In this document: positions 8,300 through 17,538 of the stretch, piece after piece
Layout of the letters: each line of letters opens with the position of its first letter
Numbering within the stretch: the first letter of the stretch is position 1
Origin: Acidobacteriota bacterium
GTDB lineage: Bacteria; Acidobacteriota; Vicinamibacteria; Vicinamibacterales; JAKQTR01
DNA length: 52,734 nucleotides
Assembly: GCA_026393675.1 (NCBI GenBank)
Contig: JAPKZQ010000039.1
Location: 1 to 52,734 of the forward strand
Direction: 5' to 3'
The notes under the pieces: generated by a model
What the model was told of the DNA's origin: nothing
Databases searched by the model: none
The model's input: the letters and a program-made list of their open reading frames with translations, nothing else
Made by a program: the position numbers and the translations under genes

Positions 8300-9661
8300 T
8301 CAGGTCCCCCGGATAAACGCCAGCAGTTCGTCCCGTTTCGCTTCCATCATCGCCTGCGTCGTCGCTTCCAGGTTCAACCGGATCAATGGCTCCGTGTTCG
8401 ACGCGCGCACGTTGAAGTGCCAGTCCGGCGCCTCCATCGAGATGCCGTCCATGCGGTAGATGTGGCCGCCTGCGTAGCGTGCGGCGAGACCGTCGAGCTT
8501 CTGCTGCACGGCCTGCATCGAACTCGCCTTGGTGTTGATTTCGCCGGAGATGAAGTACTTGGCGCGCAGCGGCGCCAACAGCTCGTGGAGCGCCTTGCCC
8601 TTCTTCGACATTAGTTCGAGGATGAGCAGCGCTGGAATGAAGCCGTTGTCGGCATAGAAATTGTCGCGGAAGTAGTAGTGGCCCGTCACCTCACCGGCGA
8701 AGATGCCATTCTCCTCGCGCATCCGCTTCTTGAAAAACGCGTGGCCCACGCGGTTCATCAACGCCTTGCCGTTGTAGCGGGCAACGGTGTCTTTGACCGC
8801 GTAACTGGCGCGCAGGTCATAGATGATCGTGGCTCCAGGCTCCTTGAGCAGAAACGCTTCGGCCAGCAGAGCCGTCACGAAATCGCCCGGGACAAACTCG
8901 CCGTCGCGGTCGATAAAGAAGCACCGGTCGGCGTCGCCGTCCCACGCGATGCCGATGTCCGCCCGCTCGGCGACCACGCGTTCGACGATGTCCTTGCGAT
9001 TCTCCTCGATGAGCGGGTTGGCCTCGTGGTTCGGGAAGGTGCCGTCAATCTCGAAGCACAGCCTGATCGTCTTGCACGCGAGGTGCTCGAACAACTTCGG
9101 CGCCACCAGGCCGCCCATGCCGCTGCCCGCGTCGAGCACAACGTTGAACGGCTTGATCGAGGCCGGGTCGATGAACCCGAGCACGTGCGCGGCGTAGACG
9201 TCGAGCAGCGCGTTATTGGTGGTCAGGGTGCCGCGCCGGCCAGACGGCGCAGGAATCGTCCCGACGGCGACCATGTCCCGGATCTGGCCGATGCCGGCGT
9301 CGCCGCTCAAAGGGAACGCCTCGGCGCGCACGAGCTTCATCCCGGTGTATTGCTTGGGATTGTGCGACGCCGTGATGGCGACACCGCCGTCGTGCCGGTC
9401 GCGGGCGACCGCGAAGTACAGCATGTCGGTCGCAATCATCCCGTAGTCGACGACGTCGGCGCCCTGCGCCAGCGCACCGTCAATGAACGCGGCCGCCATC
9501 GCCGGCGACGAGAGGCGCATGTCACGCCCGACGGCAATACGTTTGGCGCCAAGATATGCCACAAACGCCCGCCCGACATCCCGCGCCACCGCCTCGTTCA
9601 GTTCTGTGGGATAGATGCCGCGGATGTCGTACGCCTTAAAGACTTCGAGATTGATGGCCAT
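8300..9661 (-). CDS. manB: Phosphomannomutase / phosphoglucomutase
   Basis: A 453-residue alpha-D-phosphohexomutase that moves phosphate between C6 and C1 of mannose (and often glucose). Visible signatures are the phosphoserine loop GGVAITASHNPKQY, the metal loop IAWDGDADRC, the sugar-binding loop GEVTGHYYFRDNFYADNGF and the C-terminal phosphate-binding RASNTEPLIRLNLEA. It lies 21 bases downstream of a sugar-1-phosphate nucleotidyltransferase gene; together they give GDP-mannose (or another NDP-sugar) for surface polysaccharide. The symbol is by function; AlgC-like dual specificity is equally possible. Confidence 0.9.
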   Translation of the reverse strand: MAINLEVFKAYDIRGIYPTELNEAVARDVGRAFVAYLGAKRIAVGRDMRLSSPAMAAAFIDGALAQGADVVDYGMIATDMLYFAVARDRHDGGVAITASHNPKQYTGMKLVRAEAFPLSGDAGIGQIRDMVAVGTIPAPSGRRGTLTTNNALLDVYAAHVLGFIDPASIKPFNVVLDAGSGMGGLVAPKLFEHLACKTIRLCFEIDGTFPNHEANPLIEENRKDIVERVVAERADIGIAWDGDADRCFFIDRDGEFVPGDFVTALLAEAFLLKEPGATIIYDLRASYAVKDTVARYNGKALMNRVGHAFFKKRMREENGIFAGEVTGHYYFRDNFYADNGFIPALLILELMSKKGKALHELLAPLRAKYFISGEINTKASSMQAVQQKLDGLAARYAGGHIYRMDGISMEAPDWHFNVRASNTEPLIRLNLEATTQAMMEAKRDELLAFIRGT

Positions 9662-9682
9662 TGGCAGCCTCTCCAGCAGTCG

Positions 9683-10753
9683 CTACAGGGCAGGGGTGAG
9701 TCGCGAGAAATCGGTGACGGCGGATTTGTCGCCGAGGATCACACCGCCTTCAATCGTCACGTTGCGTCCGATGTGGCAGTGCCGGCCGAGGATCGCGCCC
9801 TGCACCACCGCGTCGCGCGAGATCCGGCAATCCGGCCAGATGATGGCGTTGCTGACGACCGCGCCCTCCTCGACCACCGAATGGTGCCCAATGACGCTGT
9901 ACGGGTGCACGCGCGCGCCGGCCTTGATGACGCAGCCTTCGTCGATGAAGCACGGGCCCTCGAGCGCGGCGCCATCTTCGATGCGGGCGTCGGGTGCCAC
10001 GTGCTTCGCGCCCTGGCGCTGGCTGCCAAACGGCTCGACCTTGAATCGCCGGTCCATGACGTCGTGGTGCACCTGCATGTATTTCTCGGGCGTGCCGATA
10101 TCGATCCAGTACCCGCGATAGACGTAGGCGACGAAGGTCTCCTTGCGCTCGACAAGTGACGGGAAGTAGCTGCGCTCGATCGACCAGGTCACGTCCTTCG
10201 GAATTCGGTCGAACGCATCCGGTTCGAGGATATAGACGCCGGCGTTGATGGTGTCGCAGGTGATTTCGTCCTGCTTCGGCTTCTCGAGAAACCGGCGCAC
10301 GTTGCCGTCCGCGTCGGTATCGACCAGGCCGTAGGCCGTCGGGTTGTCGACCGGCGTGAGCACGATCGTGGCCCGCGCCTTCCGCTCGCGGTGCAGGCGG
10401 ATCACCTCGCGCAGGTCGATCTGGGTCATCACGTCGCCGTTGAAGACGACGATGGTGTCCGAGTACGAGCCGGTGGCGTACTTGATCGCGCCAGCCGTGC
10501 CGAGCGGGTTCGGCTCGACCACGTAGCTGATCTTGATGCCCAGATCCTTGCCGTCGCCAAACACCTCGGAGATGCGGCGCGGCTGGTAGTTCAGGCTCAG
10601 GATGACCTCGTCTATGTCCGGCACGGTGCGCACGAGGTCGATCTGGTAGTTGAGAAACGCCCGTCCAAAGATGGGCACGATGGGCTTGGGCGTGTGGAGG
10701 GTGAGTGGGCGCAACCGGGTGCCCTTGCCCCCTGCGAGGAGGATGGCTTTCAT
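9683..10753 (-). CDS. Mannose-1-phosphate guanylyltransferase-like NDP-sugar pyrophosphorylase
   Basis: Begins MKAILLAGGKGTRLRPLT, the nucleotide-binding signature, so ATG 10753 is the start; the frame is open further upstream but without a plausible N-terminus. 356 residues: a Rossmann-like nucleotidyltransferase domain (1-235; metal Asp in IVVFNGDVMTQ, sugar-binding FLEKPKQDE) and a C-terminal left-handed beta-helix (about 245-350; hexapeptide repeats such as CVIKAGARVHPYSVIG). This architecture is that of eukaryote/archaeal-type GDP-mannose pyrophosphorylase and of glucose-1-phosphate thymidylyl/uridylyltransferases. The adjacent phosphomannomutase gene favours GDP-mannose. Confidence 0.85.
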   Translation of the reverse strand: MKAILLAGGKGTRLRPLTLHTPKPIVPIFGRAFLNYQIDLVRTVPDIDEVILSLNYQPRRISEVFGDGKDLGIKISYVVEPNPLGTAGAIKYATGSYSDTIVVFNGDVMTQIDLREVIRLHRERKARATIVLTPVDNPTAYGLVDTDADGNVRRFLEKPKQDEITCDTINAGVYILEPDAFDRIPKDVTWSIERSYFPSLVERKETFVAYVYRGYWIDIGTPEKYMQVHHDVMDRRFKVEPFGSQRQGAKHVAPDARIEDGAALEGPCFIDEGCVIKAGARVHPYSVIGHHSVVEEGAVVSNAIIWPDCRISRDAVVQGAILGRHCHIGRNVTIEGGVILGDKSAVTDFSRLTPAL

Positions 10754-10847
10754 AACAACCGGATATTTTACCCCACTCGGGGTTCCTGGCCCGACCGGTG
10801 ACGCGCTACAATGACAAAATCCCCCCGGGGGACCTCTGAGGATTTCG

Positions 10848-11402
10848 ATGAACCTGCCCAACAGCATCACGCTCATCAGGATCTTCCTGGTTCCGCTGCT
10901 GGTCGTTGTCCTGTTGACCAAGCCGCAGGGCGGGTTGGTGCTGGGCCTGTCGAGTCAGATGGCCGGCGCGGCCATCTTCGGCCTCGCCTCGCTGACCGAC
11001 TGGCTGGATGGGTATGTGGCCCGCCGTCGCAAACAGGTGACGCAGCTTGGACAGTTGATGGATCCCGTCGCGGACAAGCTGCTCACCGCGGCCGCGTTCA
11101 TTTCGCTCGTGCAGATGGGCGCCACGCCAGCCTGGATGGTGGCCGTCATCATCGGGCGCGAGCTCGCGGTGACGGCGTTGCGCGGGATCGCGTACTCCCG
11201 CGGCACCGTGATCGCCTCATCGCCGTTGGGCAAGTTGAAGATGGCGTTCCAGGTGACGGCGATTCTGCTGCTGATTCTGGGACACGAGGCCTACGAGCCG
11301 TTCTTCCGGCTCGGCCAGGTCGCCATGTGGCTGGTGCTGCTGACGTCGATCGTGTCGGCGGTTGACTACTACCGGAACTTCAACCGGGCGCTCAACTCGT
11401 AA
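10848..11402 (+). CDS. pgsA: CDP-diacylglycerol--glycerol-3-phosphate 3-phosphatidyltransferase
   Basis: Makes phosphatidylglycerophosphate, the committed step to phosphatidylglycerol, at the inner membrane. 184 residues with about five hydrophobic segments. The CDP-alcohol phosphotransferase motif is complete: DWLDGYVARRRKQVTQLGQ then LMDPVADK (D-G-A-R-G-D-D pattern). Starts MNLPNSITLIRIFLVP, typical for PgsA. It is divergent from the nucleotidyltransferase gene and convergent with bamD. Confidence 0.94.
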   Translation: MNLPNSITLIRIFLVPLLVVVLLTKPQGGLVLGLSSQMAGAAIFGLASLTDWLDGYVARRRKQVTQLGQLMDPVADKLLTAAAFISLVQMGATPAWMVAVIIGRELAVTALRGIAYSRGTVIASSPLGKLKMAFQVTAILLLILGHEAYEPFFRLGQVAMWLVLLTSIVSAVDYYRNFNRALNS

Positions 11403-11414
11403 GCCGCCCGCCCA

Positions 11415-12224
11415 CTACTTCTTCATCAGGCTCGCCATCTGTGCCTTGATGCTGGCGGACGCATTCTGCGCGGCGACCAGGTACTCGCTCTTTTCGAATT
11501 CCGCGATCAGCTTGTCGTAATAGGGGAGCGCCTGCGCGGGATTGCCCACCTTGACAAAGCAGTCGGCGAGGTGGAAGTACACCGCATCGCGATTCGTGTA
11601 CTCCGGGTCGTTGGTCAGCACGGACCGGAACCGGTCGATCGCGCCCGGATACCACCGCCCGCGCCAGTAGAAGAAGCCGACCTTGTAATCCGACTCGCTC
11701 AGGCGGTTCCGGCTCTCTCGCAGCTTCGCCTTGACCTCGCCGAGCAGGGGGCTGTTGGGATAGCGCTGCAGGAACAGGGCGAATTCGATGACAGCCTGCT
11801 TGGTCTCCGTCTGATCGCGGTCAGCCGCTGGCATCTGATGGTTGTGGGTGAGGCCCATCTTGTACTGCGCGTAGTCGGCACGCGCGTTGGTCGGAAAAAA
11901 CGTCAAGAACTCCTTGAACTCGTTCTGCGCGAAGACGAGCGCCTCGGCCGTGCCTTCGCCGAGATAGGAGTCGCCCAGTCCCAGCTTGGCGTCGGGCCTG
12001 TAGGCGCTCTGTGGATAGTTGTCCACGATCTGACGGAAGTACTCGCGTGACTGAAGCCACTTCTTCCTGCCGAGCAGTTCCGTGCCCCGCTCGAACAGAT
12101 ACTTATCGGCTTCGAGGATGCCAGTCGGGACAACACTCTTGTTGGCGGCACACGACGTCAGCAGGGACCCCGTCATCGCGATCAGCAACGCCGCCGGAAC
12201 ACATCGAAACATGCGAACAGTCAT
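11415..12224 (-). CDS. bamD: Outer-membrane assembly lipoprotein BamD
   Basis: Component of the BAM complex that inserts beta-barrel proteins in the outer membrane. 269 residues from ATG 12224, chosen over an in-frame GTG 18 bases upstream because it has AGGTG before it and gives a compact lipoprotein signal peptide. The lipobox is LLTSC (acylated Cys, about residue 25). Downstream are TPR-like repeats (FERGTELLGRKKWLQSREYF, KLGLGDSYLGEG, VYFHLADCFVKVGNPAQAL). Last gene of the aroC-to-bamD transcription unit; 31 bases separate it from the epimerase gene. Confidence 0.88.
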   Translation of the reverse strand: MTVRMFRCVPAALLIAMTGSLLTSCAANKSVVPTGILEADKYLFERGTELLGRKKWLQSREYFRQIVDNYPQSAYRPDAKLGLGDSYLGEGTAEALVFAQNEFKEFLTFFPTNARADYAQYKMGLTHNHQMPAADRDQTETKQAVIEFALFLQRYPNSPLLGEVKAKLRESRNRLSESDYKVGFFYWRGRWYPGAIDRFRSVLTNDPEYTNRDAVYFHLADCFVKVGNPAQALPYYDKLIAEFEKSEYLVAAQNASASIKAQMASLMKK

Positions 12225-12255
12225 GGACACCTGCAACTTCACTGCGCGGTCTGCG

Positions 12256-13203
12256 CTAGTGCGATTCCGGAACCGACGTCAGCCAACGGTGCTCGGCCGC
12301 CAGGCCCTGCGCGAGGGTGACCGACGGGGCGAAGCCAAGATCGGCACGGGCCCGCGAGGTGTCGGCATACGTATCACGCATGTCGCCCTTCTGCGTGGGC
12401 TCACGGCGAATCGTGAGGGGCCCGGCAACCAGCCGTTCGACAATGTCGAGCACCTGGTTGATCGAGACGCGTGACCCGCCACCGATATTGTACACGGCGC
12501 CGGGAACGCCACGCGTACCGGCCGCCGCCGTGGCTGTCACAGCATCAGCCACAAACGTGAAATCGCGGGTCTGCTCGCCATCGCCGTAGAGCGTAATCGG
12601 CTGGCCCCGCAACGCGGCGCGCAGGAACCGGTGGAAGCCCATATCGGGCCGCTGGCGGGGACCGTATACCGTGAAATACCGCAGGGCGACGGTCGGCACG
12701 CCGTAGTTCACGTGGTAGAGATAGCAGAGCTGTTCGGCGGCCAGTTTGGTGACGCCGTACGGCGACACGGGCTGGGGCAGCGCGTCCTCCCGCATGGGAA
12801 TGGGCGCGAGATCGCCGTAGACCGATGAACTCGAGGCGTAGACGAACCGATCGATGGCATGCGCGCAGCACGCTTCGAGCAGCACCTGCGTCGCTTCGAT
12901 GTTGTTGACCGTGTACACCTGGAAGTCTTGTCCCCAGCTCTTGCGCACACCGGCCTGGGCCGCGAGATGGAACACGTGGGTCGTGCTGCTCAGGAGGGCG
13001 CCCAGATCGGCGGCCTGGATCGTGGATTCGACGAAGCGGAAACCCGGCTGCTGCCGGAGGCCGGCCAGGTTGCGCTCCTTGATCCAGCGCGGGTAGTAGT
13101 CGGTAAAGCAGTCGAGCCCCACCACCGACGCGCCGTCCGCCAGAAGTTTCTCAGAGAGCGTGGAGCCGATGAACCCCGCCGCTCCCGTGACCAGTGCTTT
13201 CAT
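12256..13203 (-). CDS. NAD-dependent sugar-nucleotide epimerase (UDP-glucuronate 4-epimerase-like)
   Basis: A 315-residue extended SDR enzyme. NAD-binding GAAGFIGS is at the N-terminus, YGVTKLAAEQ carries the catalytic Tyr-Lys pair, and YASSSSVYGD is the SDR serine segment. DCFTDYYPRWIKERNL and ALRYFTVYGPRQRPDM resemble UDP-glucuronate 4-epimerases (CapI/WbpP group). The start ATG 13203 forms an ATGA overlap with the thioesterase stop. Likely role: nucleotide-sugar supply for envelope glycans; the exact substrate is not decidable here. Confidence 0.85.
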   Translation of the reverse strand: MKALVTGAAGFIGSTLSEKLLADGASVVGLDCFTDYYPRWIKERNLAGLRQQPGFRFVESTIQAADLGALLSSTTHVFHLAAQAGVRKSWGQDFQVYTVNNIEATQVLLEACCAHAIDRFVYASSSSVYGDLAPIPMREDALPQPVSPYGVTKLAAEQLCYLYHVNYGVPTVALRYFTVYGPRQRPDMGFHRFLRAALRGQPITLYGDGEQTRDFTFVADAVTATAAAGTRGVPGAVYNIGGGSRVSINQVLDIVERLVAGPLTIRREPTQKGDMRDTYADTSRARADLGFAPSVTLAQGLAAEHRWLTSVPESH

Positions 13204-13607
13204 GCAAACAGACTCCTCACCCGTTCCGGCAACTTGGTTGGCCGGCCGCTCGCGTTGGTTGCCGCGTGCATCGTGTGTCCCTGGGCCACCAGCGCGCCGT
13301 CGGCGCGCCGCACGACGTCGTACGTGAACCTGACGCGGACCGGCGACAGCAGTTCGCCCCGCGTCCGAATCTCGATCTCGTCGTCGTAGCGCGCACTCTG
13401 CCGGTACTCGCAGTGCGCCTCGACGACCGGCAGTCGGCTGCCGTGCGCTTCCATCTCCCGGTACGTCCAGCCGAGGCTCCGCAACCACTCGGTGCGGCCC
13501 ACCTCGAACCACGCCAGGTAGTTGGCATAGTAGACGACGCCCATCTGGTCGGTTTCGGCGTAGCGCACGCGCACCAGCGCGGCCGACATGTGGCCGCTGG
13601 CCGTCAC
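13200..13607 (-). CDS. YbgC/FadM-type acyl-CoA thioesterase
   Basis: Hot-dog fold thioesterase, 135 residues. The 4-hydroxybenzoyl-CoA-thioesterase signature is YAETDQMGVVYYANYLAWFEVGRTEWLR, whose Asp is catalytic. GTG 13607 overlaps the rpe stop by four bases (GTGA), supporting coupled translation; ATG 13589 is an alternative. In Proteobacteria YbgC sits beside the tol-pal genes; here it is embedded in an rpe operon. Confidence 0.85.
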   Translation of the reverse strand: MTASGHMSAALVRVRYAETDQMGVVYYANYLAWFEVGRTEWLRSLGWTYREMEAHGSRLPVVEAHCEYRQSARYDDEIEIRTRGELLSPVRVRFTYDVVRRADGALVAQGHTMHAATNASGRPTKLPERVRSLFA

Positions 13608-14308
13608 GCCTCGCGCCCTCCCCGTGTGGCGTGTGGACGTCTGGTGGCTGCGGCCTCACCCGCGGCCCTGAGCGCGCGCACGGCGGCCTCGGGGTCCTTG
13701 CTGTGGAAGATCGACGAGCCGGCGACAATCCAGTCGGCGCCCGCCACCACCACGTCGGCAATGGTCTGCTCGTCGATGCCGCCGTCGACCTCGATTGGCG
13801 CCGGATTCCCGGCCCGGTCCAGCAGTTCACGCATCGCACGTACTTTGGACGCGCTGCGCCTGATATAGGTCTGGCCGCCGAAACCCGGATTGACCGTCAT
13901 GATGAGCACGTAGTCGACATCGGCCGCGACTTGCTCCAGGGTGCCAACCGGGGTTGCCGGGTTGAGCGCGACTCCCGCCTTGAGGCCCAGTTCCTTGATG
14001 AGCGAAATGGTGCGGTTCAGATGCGGAAGCACTTCCACGTGCACCGAGATCAACGCCGCGCCCGATTCGGCGAATGCTGGGATGAACCGGTCCGGATCTT
14101 CAATCATCAGGTGGACGTCGAGCGGAACCCTGGTCACGCGCTTGAGCGACCGCACGACAGGCGGCCCCACCGTGAGATTCGGGACGAAGTGGCCGTCCAT
14201 CACGTCGACGTGAATCAGATCGGCTCCACCCCGTTCCGCCGCTGCAATGCACGAGCCAAGGGCTGCGAAATCGGCGGCCAGGATCGAGGGCGCGATACGA
14301 ACACTCAT
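13604..14308 (-). CDS. rpe: Ribulose-phosphate 3-epimerase
   Basis: Interconverts ribulose-5-phosphate and xylulose-5-phosphate in the pentose phosphate pathway. 234-residue TIM barrel with metal/catalytic motifs HVDVMDGHFVPN, VHLMIEDP, MTVNPGFGGQ and IEVDGGID, and phosphate-binding VAGSSIF. ATG 14308 overlaps the PASTA-gene stop (ATGA). The C-terminal 15 residues are an Arg/Ala-rich extension. Confidence 0.94.
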   Translation of the reverse strand: MSVRIAPSILAADFAALGSCIAAAERGGADLIHVDVMDGHFVPNLTVGPPVVRSLKRVTRVPLDVHLMIEDPDRFIPAFAESGAALISVHVEVLPHLNRTISLIKELGLKAGVALNPATPVGTLEQVAADVDYVLIMTVNPGFGGQTYIRRSASKVRAMRELLDRAGNPAPIEVDGGIDEQTIADVVVAGADWIVAGSSIFHSKDPEAAVRALRAAGEAAATRRPHATRGGREA

Positions 14309-15027
14309 CGACTGACCTCCAGCGAGATCGGCTGGTCGGGCGTGATCTCAAAGCCGGCCGACGGACTCTGCCGCAGGATGATGCCGGGCGGCGCGCCGGG
14401 ATACGGCTGGTGACCGACGATGGTGACGCGCAGGCCGCGACCTCTCAGCACCGCCACGGCTTCGTCGCCCGCGACGCCAATCAGGTCGGGCATGACGAAG
14501 CTGGCCGCTCGTTCTCCGCGATTGACGAGCAGGCCGACCCGCGTGCTGCGCGCTCCAGGCGCGGGGTCCTGCGCGACCACCGAGTCGGCCGGATACTCGG
14601 ACGACTTGATGTCGGCGATGCCCGTGGTCTCGAGGCCGTCCTGCTGCACCCGGGCTCGCGCGGTGCGTTCCGTTTCGCCAATCAGCTGCGGGACCAGGGA
14701 TTCCCGGGACCCGGCGCTGATCCAGATGCGCACGCTTCGCCCGCGACGGACGGCCGATCCCGCCACCGGATCCTGCGAGGCGATCTTCCCGACCGGGATC
14801 TTCGGGTCAAACGGCCGGTTGTCTTCCAGCTTGAGCGTGAGGCCGGACGAATCGGCCGAGCTCGTCGCGGCGGCCGGCTCCAATCCCACCAAGGTCGGGA
14901 CGCTCACCTCGCGCGCGCGCAGCGCCACGCGCATCGAGGCCATGGCAAACAGGCCGTACGTGGCCGCCAGCGCCGCCACCAGCACGGCCAGCCGGCCCAC
15001 GCTCCGCATGCGAGTTTTCAGCGCCAT
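14305..15027 (-). CDS. Membrane-anchored PASTA-domain protein
   Basis: A 240-residue protein: one N-terminal transmembrane helix (about 12-32, VGRLAVLVAALAATYGLFAM) followed by three PASTA domains (about 42-105, 106-170, 171-240). Typical cores are VPTLVGLEPAAA, SQDPVAGSAVRRG, VPQLIGETERTA, AQDPAPGARS and MPDLIGVAGDEAV. PASTA domains bind muropeptides or peptidoglycan and usually cap Ser/Thr kinases or PBPs; here there is no kinase. ATG 15027 is preferred to an upstream GTG because it starts the membrane segment. A 150-base gap separates it from rsmB. Confidence 0.82.
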   Translation of the reverse strand: MALKTRMRSVGRLAVLVAALAATYGLFAMASMRVALRAREVSVPTLVGLEPAAATSSADSSGLTLKLEDNRPFDPKIPVGKIASQDPVAGSAVRRGRSVRIWISAGSRESLVPQLIGETERTARARVQQDGLETTGIADIKSSEYPADSVVAQDPAPGARSTRVGLLVNRGERAASFVMPDLIGVAGDEAVAVLRGRGLRVTIVGHQPYPGAPPGIILRQSPSAGFEITPDQPISLEVSR

Positions 15028-15177
15028 CTGCTCTAAAACTGTACTACACGACTGCGACCCCGTCACTGTCGGCGCAGGTTGACGTCCCCCCGTCCTCGAA
15101 TCCCGCTTGCCACCCCGAAGCCTTCAGCCAGGTTCCCTGGGATCGACACGCTCCGGCGTGGCCACGACGCGGGCCGA

Positions 15178-16521
15178 TCACTTTTTCTTCAAGCGGGCGG
15201 CGAAGAAGGGTTCGAGGCCGTGCTGGTGCGGGGTTGGTCGCAGACAGCCTGCCTGGTCAAGACAGGCCATCACTCCCGGCGGCAGGTCGGTTTCTGACTC
15301 CAATGGATGTTCGTGCACGAAATCGGTGTGGGAGGCCAGGAAGGCCGCGACGACCTGTTCGTTCTCCTCCGGCTCGGTCGAGCAGGTGCTATAGATCAGA
15401 CGCCCTCCGGGCCGCACCGCTGCGGCGGCCGACGCGAGCATCCGGCACTGCCGGTCGGCAAACGAGGCGAGGTCGGACTCGGCTCGTCTCCATTTCACAT
15501 CGGGGTCGCGCCGCAACGTCGCCAGGCCGGAACACGGGGCATCAACCAGCACGCAGTCGAAGATGGGGCCAAACGGCCCGCCGGTCAGCAGGTCGGCGGC
15601 GACGACATGAACGGCGTGCGCGCCGGTGGCGCGGAGGGTTTGCACGAGCAGCCTGATCCGTCTGGGGCGGATATCAGCGGCGACGAGTCTGCCCCCGGGC
15701 TCGACGTCCGCGGCCATCTGAGATGTCTTGCCGCCGGGCGCGGCGCAGGTATCGAGCACCGTCTCGCCCGCACGGACACCCGCAAACGCCGCCACGAGCT
15801 GAGACGACTCGTCCTGTACGACAAAACGTCCAGACGAGGCAAGCGGCATGGTGAGCGGGTTGCCGCCGGTGACGACCAACCCGTCAGCGGCGTATTGCGC
15901 CAGCGTGGTCGTGACACCCACTGCCGCGAGTTCCCTGGCGAGATCGTCGCGCGACGTCTTGAGCCGGTTGGCGCGCAACATCAGCGGGGCCTGCTGGTTG
16001 TTGAAGCGTACCCACTGAAGCGCGATCTCGAAGCCCAGATGATCGAGCCACCTCGACGCAAGCCACCGCGGGTGCGACATCGCAATGGCCAGATAGTCGA
16101 GTTGGTCGCTCTCTTCTGGCATCGGCAGGTGTTGGCGATCGCGACTAATGTGTCGCAGGATGGCGTTGACGGCGCCAGACGCGCTTGCTTTGCCTTCGCG
16201 CTTGCAAAGGTCCACCGCGTCGTGCACGACCGCCGATGCGGGAACGCGGTCGAGATGGAGCAGTTGGTAGGTGCTCAACCGGAGCAGATCAAGAACGTCC
16301 GGATCGAATGCGCCAATTCGGCGGTGACCGGCCCATGCGATGACGTGATCGAGCGCGGCGCGCCAGCGCAGCGTGCCCAGTGTAATCTCCGCGGCAAGCC
16401 CGCGGTCGCGGTCGTCGGTGAGGCGACGGCGATGCTGTTCGATGGTTGTGGCGAGATCGACGTGGGGATCGCCCACCGCACGCAGCGAGCGATAGGCGGC
16501 CAGTCGAGCAGGTGAAATCAT
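15178..16521 (-). CDS. rsmB: 16S rRNA (cytosine(967)-C(5))-methyltransferase
   Basis: 447 residues. The N-terminal NusB-like RNA-binding domain (about 1-135) is followed by an Rossmann methyltransferase of the RNA m5C family. SAM-binding VLDTCAAPGGKTSQMA, motif IV DAPCSGLATLRRDPD with one catalytic Cys, and YSTCSTEPEENEQVV with the second Cys are all present. It lies 19 bases after fmt, the common def-fmt-rsmB order. Confidence 0.93.
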   Translation of the reverse strand: MISPARLAAYRSLRAVGDPHVDLATTIEQHRRRLTDDRDRGLAAEITLGTLRWRAALDHVIAWAGHRRIGAFDPDVLDLLRLSTYQLLHLDRVPASAVVHDAVDLCKREGKASASGAVNAILRHISRDRQHLPMPEESDQLDYLAIAMSHPRWLASRWLDHLGFEIALQWVRFNNQQAPLMLRANRLKTSRDDLARELAAVGVTTTLAQYAADGLVVTGGNPLTMPLASSGRFVVQDESSQLVAAFAGVRAGETVLDTCAAPGGKTSQMAADVEPGGRLVAADIRPRRIRLLVQTLRATGAHAVHVVAADLLTGGPFGPIFDCVLVDAPCSGLATLRRDPDVKWRRAESDLASFADRQCRMLASAAAAVRPGGRLIYSTCSTEPEENEQVVAAFLASHTDFVHEHPLESETDLPPGVMACLDQAGCLRPTPHQHGLEPFFAARLKKK

Positions 16522-16540
16522 GGATAGTGAGGTGCCGAGG

Positions 16541-17533
16541 TTACGTGACGGCTGGTTGGTCGTCGAATCGGGTGCCGGCTGTCAGGTGGTGGCCTGCGGC
16601 GAAATCGCGCACGCTCATCGCTCGCCGGCCCTCGGGTTGCACCAAGAGCACATCGAGAACCCCGTCGCCAGTTCGCACCGTCAACGCGTCACGCGAGACG
16701 CCTACAATCATGCCTGGCGCTGCCGTATCGACACCAGGAGACGACGATGGTTCCGCCCCACCGGCGCCAGCCCCAATCCGGGTCTTGAGGACGATCAGGC
16801 GGCGGCCGCCAATCCACGTCCACGCGAGCGGCCACGGCTGCAGGCCGCGGACCCTGTTGTGGATCACCTGCGATGTGGCGCTCCAGTCGATCGCGCCTTC
16901 CTCTTTCTGCAGACGCGGCGCGTACGTACTGGCCTGATCATCCTGCGGTTCAGGTCTGGCCCGACCCGAGACGATGTCCGCGATGACCTCCAATAGAAGC
17001 CCTGCCCCCATCCGGGCGAGGTCCTCTTCGACCTCCGCGCTGGTTTCGTCAGGGCCTATCGGCCGCGTGGCCGTCTTGTAGACCGCTCCCGCGTCGAGTG
17101 CCTGAACGACATGCATGATGCTGATGCCGGTTTCCGCATCCCCAGCCATCACGGCGCGATGCACCGGTGCCGCGCCACGGTATCGCGGCAGCAACGACGC
17201 GTGCACATTGATGAGACCGACGGGCGGTGTGGCGAGAACAGCGGCCGGCAGGATCTTGCCGTACGCGGCGACGACGCCGAGATCAGGCGCAAGTTCCCGC
17301 AGGGCGGCCAGCGCGTGCTCGTCCTTGAGGCGCTCGGGCTGCAGCACAGGAATCCCGTGCTCGCGAGCCACCTGCTTGACCGGGCTTTCCGTGACGTGTT
17401 GACCGCGCCCGCGCGGCTTGTCGGGTTGGGTGACGACGCCCACCACGGCATGTCCGGAGGTGAGCAAGGCGCGCAGCGACGGGACCGCGAACTGCGGCGT
17501 GCCGAAAAAGACGACGCGCAATGGCCGGTGCAT
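16541..17533 (-). CDS. fmt: Methionyl-tRNA formyltransferase
   Basis: Formylates initiator Met-tRNA from 10-formyl-THF. From ATG 17533 it is 330 residues. N-terminal formyltransferase domain: VVFFGTPQFAVPSLRAL, INVHASLLPRYRGAAPVHRA with catalytic Asn/His, and a conserved GDAETGISIMH segment. The C-terminal OB-like tRNA-binding domain starts near LRGLQPWPLAWTW. A GTG at 17545 that overlaps the def stop is an alternative start. Confidence 0.93.
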   Translation of the reverse strand: MHRPLRVVFFGTPQFAVPSLRALLTSGHAVVGVVTQPDKPRGRGQHVTESPVKQVAREHGIPVLQPERLKDEHALAALRELAPDLGVVAAYGKILPAAVLATPPVGLINVHASLLPRYRGAAPVHRAVMAGDAETGISIMHVVQALDAGAVYKTATRPIGPDETSAEVEEDLARMGAGLLLEVIADIVSGRARPEPQDDQASTYAPRLQKEEGAIDWSATSQVIHNRVRGLQPWPLAWTWIGGRRLIVLKTRIGAGAGGAEPSSSPGVDTAAPGMIVGVSRDALTVRTGDGVLDVLLVQPEGRRAMSVRDFAAGHHLTAGTRFDDQPAVT

Positions 17534-17538
17534 GACCG

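Noticed and set aside
13204-13839. Upstream extension of the epimerase frame
   Set aside because: It overlaps the thioesterase and rpe genes in another frame; the Rossmann motif begins at 13203.
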